Source of the DNA: Candidatus Accumulibacter affinis
GTDB taxonomy: Bacteria; Pseudomonadota; Gammaproteobacteria; Burkholderiales; Rhodocyclaceae
Direction of reading: 5' to 3'
Length of the DNA: 64,000 nt
NCBI GenBank assembly: GCA_016713625.1
Contig: JADJOT010000004.1
Span: 80,016-144,015 of the forward strand
The position numbers were made by a program, and so were the translations under genes. The first letter of the stretch is position 1, and every line of letters starts with the position of its first letter. The notes under the pieces were generated by a model. That model ran no database searches. It was not told where the DNA came from and saw only the letters and a list, made by a program, of their open reading frames with translations. Positions 45,985 to 55,721 of this stretch are shown piece after piece.

Positions 45985-46830
45985 TACCGACTTCCCGCCA
46001 GGGCCAGCTGGCAGGCCAGCTGGCAGGGTTCCGGCAGCCCAGCAAGGAACCCCGCCGGGGCGTCCAGAGGAAGTGCGCGCGAAGTAAGCCCGGCAATCGT
46101 CGTTGCCGCCGGCAACCAGTCGGCGGCGCCCGTCCACAACAGGGATTGCCGATGGCGCGCCTCGGCAGGTACCGGCGCACGCAGACGCTCCTGCTCGATC
46201 AGCGTCGCGAGTTCGGCCGGGTCCGGGCTGCCAGGCAGGCGCAGGGTGCGCAGCCCGGAGACCTGCTCGTTGCGGGTATAGACGAGGGTCAGCGTTCGCC
46301 CGAAACCGACAACCAGCCAGCCGTCGCCCGGGATCGAGACGTGCAGGCGATTCCAGATGCAGACCAGGGCCGGGCGTACCGAGGTACAGGTGCCAGCCAT
46401 TTGTCCGGGCCAGGCTGTCGAGTTGCCGGTAGAGTTGCCGCGGTAGCGCGCAGGCGATGAACGGGGCAGTCGCCTGCCAGTCGGCAGCCAGTAGCCATGA
46501 CTCGGCCGACTCACCATATAGGACCGCAAAACGTGCCGCTGCAGTGGCCCGCAGCTCTTGCAGACCTTGAGCGCCGCTCGGTGGCGTGACGACAAAGCTC
46601 CGCGCCATACCGTCATCGACGGTTACGCACAACGAAGTTGCCGTCGATACGGGCAGTTTCGGCTTCAGGTCCGGCAGTGCGCCACACAATTCCGCAACGG
46701 AAGCGTGCTGCGGCAGATCAATAGCCACCGATGCCAGGACTTCAATGGCGGCCGATGCCTGCGCCGCAAGTAGTATGGCGCCGTTGGACGTGCAACCGAG
46801 CAGCAGGCGTTTACCCTGAAAGCGTGACAC
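45984..46830 (-). pseudogene. PilM/MshI-like protein, frameshifted near codon 150
   Basis: The most family-like start is the GTG at 46830 (SRFQGKRLLLGC); an ATG at 46860 is possible but overlaps gspE further. The first part runs in one frame to GWHLYL, then the family-like sequence continues in another frame as VRPALVCIWNRLHVSIPGDG to a TAA at 45984-45986. Removing one base of the CC pair at 46379-46380 joins both into about 281 residues. MshI/PilM proteins form the cytoplasmic ring that binds PilN. Because the rest of the operon is intact, a sequencing or assembly indel is as likely as a real mutation. Confidence 0.75.
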
Positions 46831-48514
46831 GTCGTAGCTCTTCGAGTGTTGTTTCACCATTGGCGACCACACGAAGTGCGGCTTCCGTCAGGCTGCGGGT
46901 GCCGTTGCGGTGCGCCGCTTCCTTCAGTTGCCGGATCGGCCGCTTCTCGATGATCAGTTCGCGCAACTCGTCGTTCAGATTGAGGATCTCGGCAACCGCC
47001 TTGCGCCCGCGGTAACCGGTGCCCCGACAGTCGCCGCAGCCGCTACCGTGGCGGAAGTCGAAACGAGTCAGATCGTCGGCCGCGATCGCGAAGCGCTCGA
47101 GTTCAGCCTCGCTCGGCGCACAGGGCTCACTGCAGCGCGGGCAGTTTACTCGCAGCAGACGTTGTGCCCAGATGCCATTGAGCGCCGAGGCAAAGGCGTA
47201 GGGGTCGATCCCCATATGCGTGAAACGGCCAAAGACATCGAAGACGTTGTTGGCATGCACGGTGGTCAGCACCAGATGCCCGGTCAGCGCAGACTGGACC
47301 GCGATCTCTGCGGTCTCGCGATCACGGATTTCGCCGACCATAATCTTGTCGGGATCGTGACGCAGGATCGAGCGCAGGCCGCGAGCGAAAGTCAGCCCCT
47401 TCTTGTCGTTGACCGGAATCTGCAGCACACCGGGCAACTGGTACTCAACCGGATCTTCGATGGTGATGATCTTGTCGCGACCGCTGTTGATCTCCGAAAT
47501 CGCTCCGTACAGCGTCGTCGTCTTGCCCGAACCGGTCGGACCGGTGACCAGCAGCATGCCATAGGGCTCTTCAACCAGACGCCGCAAGGCCTTCAGTGAG
47601 CGGTCGTCAAAACCCAGGGAGTCGAGCGTCAGCGAGCCATGCGCTTCGATGACGCCGCGCTTGTCGAGGATGCGCACCACGGCGTCTTCGCCATGAATGC
47701 TCGGCATGATCGACACGCGCAGGTCGATGTCGCGGCCAGACACTTCAACCCGAAAACTGCCATCCTGCGGCGTTCGCCGCTCGGCAATGTCCAACTCGGC
47801 CATCACTTTCAATCGCGAGATCACCTGCTCCGCCAAGGCCACGCCCTTGATCTGGGTGATCGTATTGAGAACACCGTCGATACGGTACTTGATCGTGATG
47901 CCGGTCGGCGTGCTCTCGAGATGGATATCGCTTGCGGCCGCCTTCACTGCATCATAGACGGTCGAGTTAACCAGCTTGACGGCGGGGCTGGCGGCTTCGC
48001 TGACTGACGCGAAACTCAGGACCTCGGCAGTCCGGTAGCGCTCCGTTGTGCCACCGGGATCGCCGAGCAGCGAGTGGACCGCATGCACGGACTCCTCGTG
48101 CTTTGACAGGTAGGCCTGGATGTCGGCTGCCAGGGCCAGGCAGAAGTGGACCGGCATGCCGGCCAGGCTGCTCAGCCAGACCATGCAGTCGCTATCAAAG
48201 GGATCCGGAGTGACGCCGATGATCCGGCTGCCGGCAAGTGCCTGCGGCGCGCGTAACAGCACACAGCCACGCGTCTGAGCCCTGGCTAGGGGTAGAAGGT
48301 CGAATGCCGGAGCACAGGCCAGCATCTCGGTGGTCTCCATCACCGCCAGGTGAAAGCGCCGGGCCAGCTGGTCGACGACCTGCCGTGGCTCGCTGCCGGT
48401 CAGCGCTTCCAGTTCCGTCACCAGCGACCGTCCCGACGCCTGCGCCAAGCTTCGCGCCTGCTGCAGGAGATCGTCAGCAAGGTCTGCACCGGTCTTCCAG
48501 GCGGGATCATTCAT
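46811..48514 (-). CDS. gspE: GspE/PilB-type secretion ATPase
   Basis: 567 residues with an N-terminal GspE domain, Walker A VTGPTGSGKTTTLYG (about residue 321), Asp box IITIEDPVEY, Walker B KIMVGEIRDRETAEI and the His box GHLVLTTVHANNVFD. A four-cysteine zinc module (CPRCSEPC...CGDC) lies near residue 460-500. It powers pseudopilus or pilus extension. It overlaps the GspF gene by 4 bp. Confidence 0.94.
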   Translation of the reverse strand: MNDPAWKTGADLADDLLQQARSLAQASGRSLVTELEALTGSEPRQVVDQLARRFHLAVMETTEMLACAPAFDLLPLARAQTRGCVLLRAPQALAGSRIIGVTPDPFDSDCMVWLSSLAGMPVHFCLALAADIQAYLSKHEESVHAVHSLLGDPGGTTERYRTAEVLSFASVSEAASPAVKLVNSTVYDAVKAAASDIHLESTPTGITIKYRIDGVLNTITQIKGVALAEQVISRLKVMAELDIAERRTPQDGSFRVEVSGRDIDLRVSIMPSIHGEDAVVRILDKRGVIEAHGSLTLDSLGFDDRSLKALRRLVEEPYGMLLVTGPTGSGKTTTLYGAISEINSGRDKIITIEDPVEYQLPGVLQIPVNDKKGLTFARGLRSILRHDPDKIMVGEIRDRETAEIAVQSALTGHLVLTTVHANNVFDVFGRFTHMGIDPYAFASALNGIWAQRLLRVNCPRCSEPCAPSEAELERFAIAADDLTRFDFRHGSGCGDCRGTGYRGRKAVAEILNLNDELRELIIEKRPIRQLKEAAHRNGTRSLTEAALRVVANGETTLEELRRVTLSG

Positions 48515-49714
48515 TGCAGCGTCCCCGCCAGGTCGAAAATGGGCATGTAGAGTAGGATGACAATCAGCCCGACGAGCAGGCCGATCGCGGTCATCAGTAC
48601 CGGCTCGAAGACCTTGGTGAAACGCTCGATCCAGCGTGCGCTCTCGCCCTCGTAGAACAGCGCCGAACGCGTCAGCATGGCACCCATCTGGCCTGAGCGC
48701 TCACCGACCCGCAGCATGCGCAGGGCGATCGGCGTCGCGAGGCCGCTGCTGTCGAAAGCCTGTGACAGCGTGCCGCCATCGGAGATGATACGGCGAGCCG
48801 CGAGCAGCCCTGCGCGTGTGCTCGGTGAGACCGCATTGCTGACGATGTCGAGCGCTGCCAGAATCGGAATGCCGCCTTCGAGTAGCATGCCGGTGGTCAG
48901 GTACAAGCGCGACAATTCGATGATCCGGACGCGTTCGCCGATACCTGGCAGGCGGGTCAGAAAAACGATCCAGCGACCGCTGCCGACGAAACGGCGCAGC
49001 AAGTAGCCGGCAGCGAGCACCAGGGCCAGCAGGCACCCAAAGACGGGGCCGGAGTGCTGGCCGACGAACTGCCCCCAGTCGAGGAGCAATTGCGACAGCC
49101 ACGGCAGCGAGCGACCACTTCCCTGGTACACCCCCGCGAAGCGAGGCACGACATAGCCCATCAGGAAGAAGGTCACGCCACCGCCGACGACGAGCAGGAT
49201 GGCCGGGTAGATGGCCGCGCTGACCATCCGGTTGCGGACTGTGTCGAGCCGCGTCTGGTAGTCGATGTAGCGCGACAGCGCCCGCGGCAGGTCGCTGGTT
49301 CCCTCGGCAGCCCGGACGATACCGACGTAGAGTGGCGGAAAGACATCCGGCTGGCGAGCCAGGGCAGCGGAAAAACGCTGGCCCTCGCGCAGATCTGCAG
49401 TCAGCCGCTCAAGCACCTCCCGCGATACCGGCGAAGCCTCTTTCTCGAGCAGCGCCTCGAAGGCCTCGATCAGGCTGAGTCCCGCCTCCAGCAGAGCGAG
49501 CAGTTCGGCGCTGAACAGCAGGATTGAGAACGCTCGGCTGCCACGGCCGGGCAAGCCTGCGGAGCCCGCGACTGCGCCACCGGCCGCCTTGATCGACAGC
49601 GGTTGCAGTCGACGCTGCTGGACCAGTCTGCCGGCCTCTCCGGCATCTGCAGCATCGACGGAGTGCGTCTCGATCAGATTGTCAGGAGATAGGGCACGAA
49701 CTTCAAAAGCGCAT
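48511..49714 (-). CDS. gspF: GspF/PilC-type platform protein; start disturbed by a probable extra base
   Basis: About 400 residues with three membrane spans (AAIYPAILLVVGGGVTFFLMGYV; FGCLLALVLAAGYLL; VLMTAIGLLVGLIVILLYMPIF) and duplicated T2SSF domains. An uninterrupted frame begins at 49782, but its first 25 residues overlap the GspG gene and are not family-like. An ATG at 49714 with GGAG five bases upstream would read MRFEVRALSPDN, the typical GspF start, if one A of the run 49705-49708 were removed. I infer the true start is 49714 with a one-base homopolymer error or slippage. Confidence 0.85.
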
Positions 49715-49732
49715 CCTTGCTCCGCGGTATCC

Positions 49733-50227
49733 TCATTGATTCGTGACGTCGGCTGCGTCGCCGGTCCCGCCAGGCTGGCCATCCTTGCCGTAGGAGATGA
49801 TGTCGAAGTCGCCGGCTGCGCCAGGGGCCCGATACAGGTAGGGCCGGCCCCAGGGATCAGACGGGACCGCCTTCTGGAGATAAGGCCCGTTCCACTTCGC
49901 GACGTTGGTTGGCCTCGTCACCAAGGCATTGAGTCCCTCTTCAGTGGTTGGATAGTAACCGACGTCGAGCCGGTAGGCATCGAGCGAGCGCGCGAAGGCC
50001 TCCACCTGTGCCTTGGCTATCCCCTGTTCAGACTTGCCCAACTGCGAGAAATACTTCGGGCCAACGTAGGCTGCCAGCAGGCTGATGATCGTCACCACCA
50101 CCAGCAGTTCGAGCAGAGTAAAGCCACCGGCAGTGCGCGCAGGATCGCGGCACCTGCGGCCGGCGGCGGTCGCACACGTCAGGCGGTCAAGCAAGTGCTG
50201 CCAAGCCGTCGATAGGGCTGTGATCAC
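49733..50227 (-). CDS. gspG: major pseudopilin GspG
   Basis: The GTG at 50227 overlaps the upstream stop (GTGA). 164 residues with prepilin site TAGGFTLLELLVVVTIISLLAA (glycine at -1, glutamate at +5) and the GspG body YRLDVGYYPTTEEGLNAL, DPWGRPYLYRAPG and the calcium-site region FDIISYGKDGQPGG. It forms the pseudopilus shaft. The leader is long (about 34 residues). Confidence 0.92.
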   Translation of the reverse strand: MITALSTAWQHLLDRLTCATAAGRRCRDPARTAGGFTLLELLVVVTIISLLAAYVGPKYFSQLGKSEQGIAKAQVEAFARSLDAYRLDVGYYPTTEEGLNALVTRPTNVAKWNGPYLQKAVPSDPWGRPYLYRAPGAAGDFDIISYGKDGQPGGTGDAADVTNQ

Positions 50228-50893
50228 TGCCTGGCCTCCCGTGCTGCTGCGGCAAGTACCGCCGGTACATAGAGCATCGTTTCCCGATACGGCGGAATTC
50301 GTCCGCCGTGCCTCGCCACGGCGCCTTGCCCGGCATTGTAAGCCGCCAGGGCCAGCGGGATGTTGCCCCGATGCTGAATGAGCAGGTCCTTGAGGTGACG
50401 CACGCCGGCATCGATGTTCTGTGCCGCATCGTCGGGATCGGTGACCCCGTAGCGCGCAGCGGTTGCCGGCATCAATTGCATGGCGCCGGCGGCGCCCTTC
50501 GGCGAAAATGGCCTTGGCGTTGAACCCGGATTCCACGCCCACCATCGCCGCGACGAGGACCGGCATCACTCCGTGGATGCGCGCGTAATGTTCAATCAGC
50601 GGCGTCAAATGCTGTTTGCCTTGTTGCGCGCTCTCGCCTGCGCCTTTCCTCGAAGACTTGCTACGACTCTCAGGGATAGTCTCGCCGCGGATGAACAGCC
50701 GATAACTCGCATCCAGGCGCTGACTGGCATAGCTTGGGACGCCCTCGGCGGAATACGAGACGAAGACGTTGCCGATCGTTGCGGCCTTCGCAGCTGACAG
50801 GAACAGACCACCAAGGAGCAACGCCCGTGCCAGGCACGCCAAGACAATCCGCGTGTGCGCAAGGCTCGCGTCGATGGTCACCGCCCCTACCAT
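50224..50893 (-). pseudogene. lytic transglycosylase (Slt type), frameshifted
   Basis: The ATG at 50893 starts a signal peptide (ARALLLGGLFLSAAKAA), then LIEHYARIHGVMPVLVAAMVGVESGFNAKAI with the catalytic glutamate (VESGFN). The frame then shifts. The next frame continues AMQLMPATAARYGVTDPDD and NIPLALAAYNAGQGAVARHGG to the stop at 50224-50226. Deleting one A of the run 50505-50508 restores SPKGAAGAMQLMPATA exactly as in the family. Such enzymes open peptidoglycan so that trans-envelope machines can assemble, fitting its place at the head of the pilin operon. Confidence 0.82.
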
Positions 50894-51199
50894 ACCGTCC
50901 GACCGATCAATGACCGTCGAGACGACCCTAGGGCTTGTGCGACACCAAGCAGGATTAGCCTTGCCACCCGATTTTCCCCTCATGACTACTCGTTTGTAAC
51001 TTAGCCGATCATATCCCTGCCGCAAAGGATACCATGGTCGGCAGCGTCGGGCACGGGCTAGCCTTGTCCAATGTGGTATGAGCCTGAACGAGGCGCGCAT
51101 TTCTACCCAGGAATGAGCCTGAGCGGGGCGTGCTGATCAAGGATTCCGGGGAGGTTTTTTAAGAGCGAAACCGAAATCTGATCGACCTGGTTCAGTTGG

Positions 51200-51592
51200 A
51201 TGCATGTGCGCATCCAGACATGGGCGCCGTACTCGACCCAGATTTGCATCAATGGTCGGGAGTGGCTGCGTCGACAACTGCAGCAAGACGGCTTTGCCTT
51301 CGAGCGCAGCAACCACAAGATTCTCCGGGTTTCCGATTTCGACACCACCGCGAGACTCGCCGAGAAGTTCAAGCACGCGGAGTGGTCCACCGTCCTGATT
51401 CGCCAAGTGGCGGCGGTCAATCCGCTCCTCGCGGGCATCGCCGCGGCCAGGGTTGACGGCTACTGGTTCGGCACGGACCAGGCGGAACTGGCCACCGATA
51501 TCCTGTTCAAGTCCCGAGCCGATTTCAACAGTATTCACCTGGAACTCGTCAACGCCGCCATCACGGGCTTCGGGGCCACTGACCTTAGGTGA
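51200..51592 (+). CDS. uncharacterised protein fragment, 130 aa
   Basis: Starts MHVRIQTWAPYSTQICINGR and contains TDQAELATDILFKSRAD, a well-formed soluble alpha/beta sequence. The end AAITGFGATDLR is abrupt, and in-frame codons after the stop still read FPGIKIPNNY, so the gene may be truncated by a nonsense mutation. I do not recognise a function. It is the first gene after the pilin operon and possibly the left end of the degraded region. Confidence 0.5.
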   Translation: MHVRIQTWAPYSTQICINGREWLRRQLQQDGFAFERSNHKILRVSDFDTTARLAEKFKHAEWSTVLIRQVAAVNPLLAGIAAARVDGYWFGTDQAELATDILFKSRADFNSIHLELVNAAITGFGATDLR

Positions 51593-51682
51593 TTTCCGGG
51601 AATCAAGATCCCGAACAACTACTGATACGTTTCAGCCTTGTTCAACCATGGCTGAAACGTGCCCGCCGAGCGAAGCCCTGTG

Positions 51683-51982
51683 ATGACGCCAAGAGATGAG
51701 TTTGCCGAGGCGTTGCTGCTAGTCTTGGCGCCCCGCGAGCAGGCCGCGAACCCCAAGGGCTTTACCGACTTCAATGACCTGGCTACAAGGAGCGTGCTCG
51801 GGCAGGTGACGCGGGCCGGGACAGCCGGCGAGGTGCTCGCGCCGATCGTCGTCGATCGGCTGATCACGGAAGCGGCGGCGACCCGGCAGCGGGGACTCGC
51901 GGGGCTGGCCGATACCGGTCGCCAGATCGAGATGAGTCTGCGCCTGCCTGTGTTGACGGCGACCGGAGTCATCGACGTCTGA
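51683..51982 (+). CDS. uncharacterised protein fragment with TDFNDLA motif, 99 aa
   Basis: Short soluble protein; NPKGFTDFNDLATRSVLGQ resembles the end of Toprim-type primase domains of plasmids and phages, where a (T/E)D(F/W)NDL segment is common. The remainder (EVLAPIVVDRLITEAAATR) is unremarkable. It could be a remnant of a larger mobile-element primase. Low certainty. Confidence 0.35.
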   Translation: MTPRDEFAEALLLVLAPREQAANPKGFTDFNDLATRSVLGQVTRAGTAGEVLAPIVVDRLITEAAATRQRGLAGLADTGRQIEMSLRLPVLTATGVIDV

Positions 51983-52050
51983 ATCCACGGTCACGACTTG
52001 ACTCACGAAACCCACCGCGCGGCGGGTTTCTGCTTTCTGGAGACTCAGTC

Positions 52051-52380
52051 ATGCAAGACGCGCAAATCGAGCGGCGCAAGATGGTGACGCTGCCGCAGGA
52101 AGAATTCGAGGCGATCCTGGAGCGAGCGGCGGAGCGTGGAGCACAGACGTACGTCAACCTCCCGGGGTTGCTGAGGAAGAATTACTGGCTGAGTGAAGAC
52201 GGAATGCGGGCAGGCGGAATTTACGTATGGGAGTCAAAGGCGCGTGCCGAGGCCTTCTACACTGCGGAGTGGAAACAAGTCGTCACTCGCCAGTACGGCG
52301 TAGCACCCGAGATTGTCTACCTGCTCTCCCCGGTCATGGTGGATAACACTGCCGGACGCATCGTGACGGACGGCGCGTAA
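52051..52380 (+). CDS. YdhR/antibiotic-biosynthesis-monooxygenase-like small protein
   Basis: 109 residues after TTCTGGAGACTC. LLRKNYWLSEDGMRAGGIYV and WESKARAEAFYTAEWKQVV match small ferredoxin-like monooxygenase-fold proteins of the YdhR group, with PEIVYLLSPVMVDN at the end. No cofactor site is visible and the substrate is unknown. It appears intact. Confidence 0.7.
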   Translation: MQDAQIERRKMVTLPQEEFEAILERAAERGAQTYVNLPGLLRKNYWLSEDGMRAGGIYVWESKARAEAFYTAEWKQVVTRQYGVAPEIVYLLSPVMVDNTAGRIVTDGA

Positions 52381-52950
52381 GGGGGCCCGGCTGGCCGATC
52401 GTGCGCTGGGTCTTCAACTTCATCGAGAGGAATCGGGATGCAGGAATCGATGAGATCGCGAAGGAAAGAATCTGTTCGGCGTGAAAGCGGTGCCGACGCG
52501 GTATGTGTCGTTTTGAGTACCCCAGGACTGCCGAGGCGCGCGAAACCGTTGCCGAATCGTGGGCTGGCCTCACCCATTGCCCGCCCTCAGCGACCGGGAA
52601 GGCTGTCGTACATCGATGCGCAGCTATTCCAGCGTGCGGATCACCTTCTCCCGTTGCGATGTCTGCGCATCCACCTGGTCCCTCAACGCTCAACGCGGGT
52701 GGCAGCTCGTGCTGAATCACGTGCCGTCGTTGCAGGATCTGTTGGGGTTGGGTAGCATTCATTTGGTGGGCGATAGGATGTTTGTCTTGACCATCGTATC
52801 GTGCGAGAAGTCGCTGCCTTCGCCCACTGCTTCCCGCCAGCGAAAAAGATCAGCTCCGCAGCACGAGTGTTGCAAGAGGCTCTGATGACATCACTAATGT
52901 ACCCTTCCACGCTCTGCCTGTCGGCTCCCCGTGTGATCTCCTGTCCGCCG
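52381..52950. other. 570-bp stretch without a supportable gene
   Basis: Short open frames on both strands have no family-like composition and no good ribosome-binding sites. Nothing further can be assigned. Confidence 0.4.
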
Positions 52951-52958
52951 GCATCGGG

Positions 52959-53529
52959 TTGGCGCTGCCGGCGCTTGCCAAACAGCCATGCGCCGACCCG
53001 ACGATCATCTCCCGCGCCCCAATCGACTCAGTCTTCCGTGCGGCCGACGATTCTGGCAGCGTCGCTGGTGCGTCAATCTATCGCCTCAAACTCGTCAGTC
53101 GCGAACCGGAAGGCGGACGTTTGTCACCATCGACACCTCGTCAACGACACCCGTTTCGTACCGCCGCAGGCGCTCAGCGACGGTTTCGCGCTGGTCAAGG
53201 TGAGTGTGACCAGCCAGTGCCCGGAGGGCGTAGCGCCGGTGCCGGCGTCGAGGCCCGAACATCGCTTTCTGATCGACGCCCGCTCTGCCTGTGCGGTCAG
53301 CGGTCTGGTCCTTGAGTCAGTCGAAAGACGCATCCGCTGGGCAGCGACGACCGACGCCGACCGCTACGAGGTTTTCGCCTACGATCCGACCGACGGCAGG
53401 CTGCTTTTCAAGCAGGAAACAAGCACGCCCAGCGTCTTGACGCCGACGCCTGTCGCAAGTCCCGTGGTGGTCGCCGTTCGCGCTCGCTGCGGCGATGTCT
53501 TCGGACACCTCGGGTACCTGGCCTATTGA
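52959..53529 (+). pseudogene. possible secreted protein, broken
   Basis: One frame reads LALPALAKQPCADPTIISRAP and YRLKLVSREPEGG. A second continues FVTIDTSSTTPVSYRRR. The last gives FLIDARSACAVSGLVLESVE and a fibronectin-like DRYEVFAYDPTDGRLLFKQE before the stop at 53529. The pieces make sense in sequence only across two frame changes. I do not recognise the family; an alternative is a single GC-rich frame of 242 codons from 52801 without function. Confidence 0.3.
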
Positions 53530-54922
53530 TCGGCTGGCCGCGGGTGCTCACCGCCTGCGCGGGCGCCGTCACGACCAAGGCTGTGCTCGGTCACTCGTCG
53601 TCCGACCGCCCGGCCGAGCCGCAAGCCTTCGTCGTTGTCGCTGCGAAAATGAATCCCGCCGTAGAGGCGCGACATCGCCGCCTCCTCGGCCCACTCTTGC
53701 AACTCGGCGGCGCGCTCCGGAAGAACGCGGCGAGAACCCCAACAGCGGCGCCTGAAGCCGCCGCATGACCGGGAAACATAACTCGGGAAGGGCGGCGTAA
53801 ACACGGGAGGAAGTCCGGATCGAGCTTCTCGCGAACCACGTTGACCGGCCGCACCGTCCAATGCGCGAACTTGGCCCACCAGCAGGCGATGAGCGCATCG
53901 GACAACGCCACATTCAGCGCCGCCAGGACGCGCGCGGTCTCCGCCGTGCCCCAGCCACGGCCCGCCACCAATTCCATGGCCTTGCGATTCCAGACTCCAG
54001 GCGGGGTCACTGAACCCTTGTCGAGGTTCCACTCGTCGGCGATGCGCTTCTGCTCGGGAGTGAGGGCGCGTGACACCCGCAGCACTTCCTGCGCTTCGTT
54101 CCAGTAACGCTCACTGCCGAACGGCACCGGTTGCGGTGGCGAGATCTCCTTGCTGTCTTCGAGCGCCCAGGTCCGCCAGTTCCCCGCCAGCGGCTCGCTT
54201 GGGTTGTAAAGGTTGAGCGGCGGCGCGGCGCGCCAGACGGGCGCTGCGGCCGCTGGACGATCTGCCGGGTTCCAGGTGGCATCGCTGCCATCGTCGAGCG
54301 CTCGCCGGATCGCCTCGGCGGCGGCCCGGCGCCCCACTTCACGTGCGAAGGCAAGCTTCTCCGGCGAGACGCGCGCGCGGGCAGCCACCGCCAGCATCGC
54401 CCCGACCCCGATTGCATCGAGGCGCCCAGGCAACTCTTGCGGGTAGAAATACGCCAGTACGGCGGAAGTCGCCGCGTGCACAGCCACTGCCTGCGTTGCT
54501 TCCGCGCTGCTCGTTGCCGCCATTTGAACGATGGCGTCATTGGCCGCCGCGTGCAGGTGGGCGAGCACCCGCGCCGCGCGTAGCGGGTTCTGCTGATACT
54601 TCACGATCAACTCGAGCGTGAGACCGATCCAGGGCAGCGACGCCGGGCCGCTCGCCCATTTCTGCACAACAGCGTCGGTCGAGAAGCGTTGCCGAAGCGA
54701 ATCGCCGGCCGCCATCGTCAGCGGCGTCGACGCGGCGGTCGCCGGGGTGGTGCGATCACTGCGGCCGGGGTCTTCCGGCAACCACCGCGGCCAGTGGCTC
54801 GCGTTTGTTCCCGGCACACCGAAATCACGAGCTTGCGGCACCTCTGCAGCCACACCGCCGGTGAAGAACAGCAGCGACAGGCCGCCAGCAAACGCGCCAA
54901 CCCATCGGCTCAGAGCGCGCAT
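53523..54922 (-). pseudogene. vanadium-dependent haloperoxidase/PAP2-superfamily protein with three frameshifts
   Basis: The ATG at 54922 leads into a signal peptide (WVGAFAGGLSLLFFTGGVAA) and a helical haloperoxidase-like body (HLHAAANDAIVQMAATSSA; WAKFAHWTVRPVNVVRE). The vanadate-binding end is split: FTPPFPSYVS in one frame, GHAAASGAAVGVLAAFF back in the first, then PERAAELQEWAEEAAMSRLY with GGIHFRSDNDEGLRLG in the other. All three changes fall in short C/G runs, and correcting them gives a normal C-terminus ending at 53523. Predicted secreted halide-oxidising enzyme or phosphatase. Dead gene or indel-rich assembly cannot be separated. Confidence 0.7.
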
Positions 54923-54923
54923 C

Positions 54924-55154
54924 TCAGCGCTTTTCGGCTGCAGCGGCGAACGCCTCGACCGTTAGACCGGCTGCCCGAATCAGACTGCGCAAAGTGCCCT
55001 TGGCGACCTCCTTGTGGTCGGGTACCGACAAGGTCGCCATGAGGTCCGCCCTGATGAGGATGACATGGCTGCCCCGCTGACGGGCGACCTGCCAGCCCAA
55101 ACCTGCGAACACCTGTACGACCTCTCTGCCACTAAGGACGGGCAGTAGAGGCAT
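54924..55154 (-). CDS. hicA: HicA-family mRNA interferase toxin
   Basis: 76 residues, MPLLPVLSGREVVQVFAGLG then the active-site histidine in RQRGSHVILIRAD and VPDHKEVAKGTLRSLIRAAG. HicA cleaves mRNA and is neutralised by HicB. Its ATG overlaps the HicB stop (ATGA), giving the antitoxin-first order. The module appears intact, unlike most of its neighbours. Confidence 0.92.
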   Translation of the reverse strand: MPLLPVLSGREVVQVFAGLGWQVARQRGSHVILIRADLMATLSVPDHKEVAKGTLRSLIRAAGLTVEAFAAAAEKR

Positions 55155-55360
55155 CAGGCGGCGACTTCGATCTGACGCGTTTCGATCGTCAGCGGAAGGC
55201 CCTCTTCCGCCCGCACTTCCAGGCACAGCTTGATGGCTTCGTCGATGTTCGTGAGGGCCTCGTCTTTCGTCGAGCCCTGGGTCACACAGCCGGGAATAGC
55301 CGGGCACTCGACGATCCAGACCCCGTCCTCGTCCCTGTCGATGGTCACATTGAACTTCAT
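55154..55360 (-). CDS. hicB: HicB-family antitoxin
   Basis: 68 residues with the partially degraded RNase H fold of HicB: MKFNVTIDRDEDGVWIVECP and IPGCVTQGSTKDEALTNIDEA. The C-terminal DNA-binding domain is short or missing, as in the small HicB variants. CGGAG precedes the start. It is co-transcribed with hicA. Confidence 0.9.
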   Translation of the reverse strand: MKFNVTIDRDEDGVWIVECPAIPGCVTQGSTKDEALTNIDEAIKLCLEVRAEEGLPLTIETRQIEVAA

Positions 55361-55453
55361 TGGATCGAACTCCGATGGCTTGACCAGCTAATCATGCCAG
55401 AGCAAGCAAGTCAGAACAAGAACTACGTTCCAAGGCTTGATCCGTGCGCTCCG

Positions 55454-55721
55454 CTACGCGGTGTGCAGTTCTTCGCGCAGCACTTTGCGCAGCGTCGCCA
55501 CGGTAATTGGCTTGTCGTCGGCTGCTTTGCTCGCTGCATCAGCAACTACCGCCCGCAGTGCCTTGTTGATCATGGTCTGGTATCCCGCACCTGGCGCCTC
55601 TGCCCGAGTTCGAAAAAAACTCGATGACTTCGTCCTTGAGCATGATCGTGATGCGAGTCTTCCCCGGTGATGGGATAACCGCACCCCGCTTGCCGTTGCT
55701 GAAATCGTATTCCTTGCGCAT
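55454..55721 (-). pseudogene. brnA: BrnA-family antitoxin with one-base frameshift
   Basis: From 55721 MRKEYDFSNGKRGAVIPSPG and ITIMLKDEVIEFF are typical BrnA. A run of seven A on the plus strand (55613-55619) shifts the frame, and the next frame continues RAEAPGAGYQTMINKALRAV to the stop at 55454. With six A the protein is a normal BrnA of about 88 residues with a ribbon-helix-helix-like C-terminal part. It would repress its own operon and neutralise BrnT. Confidence 0.78.
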
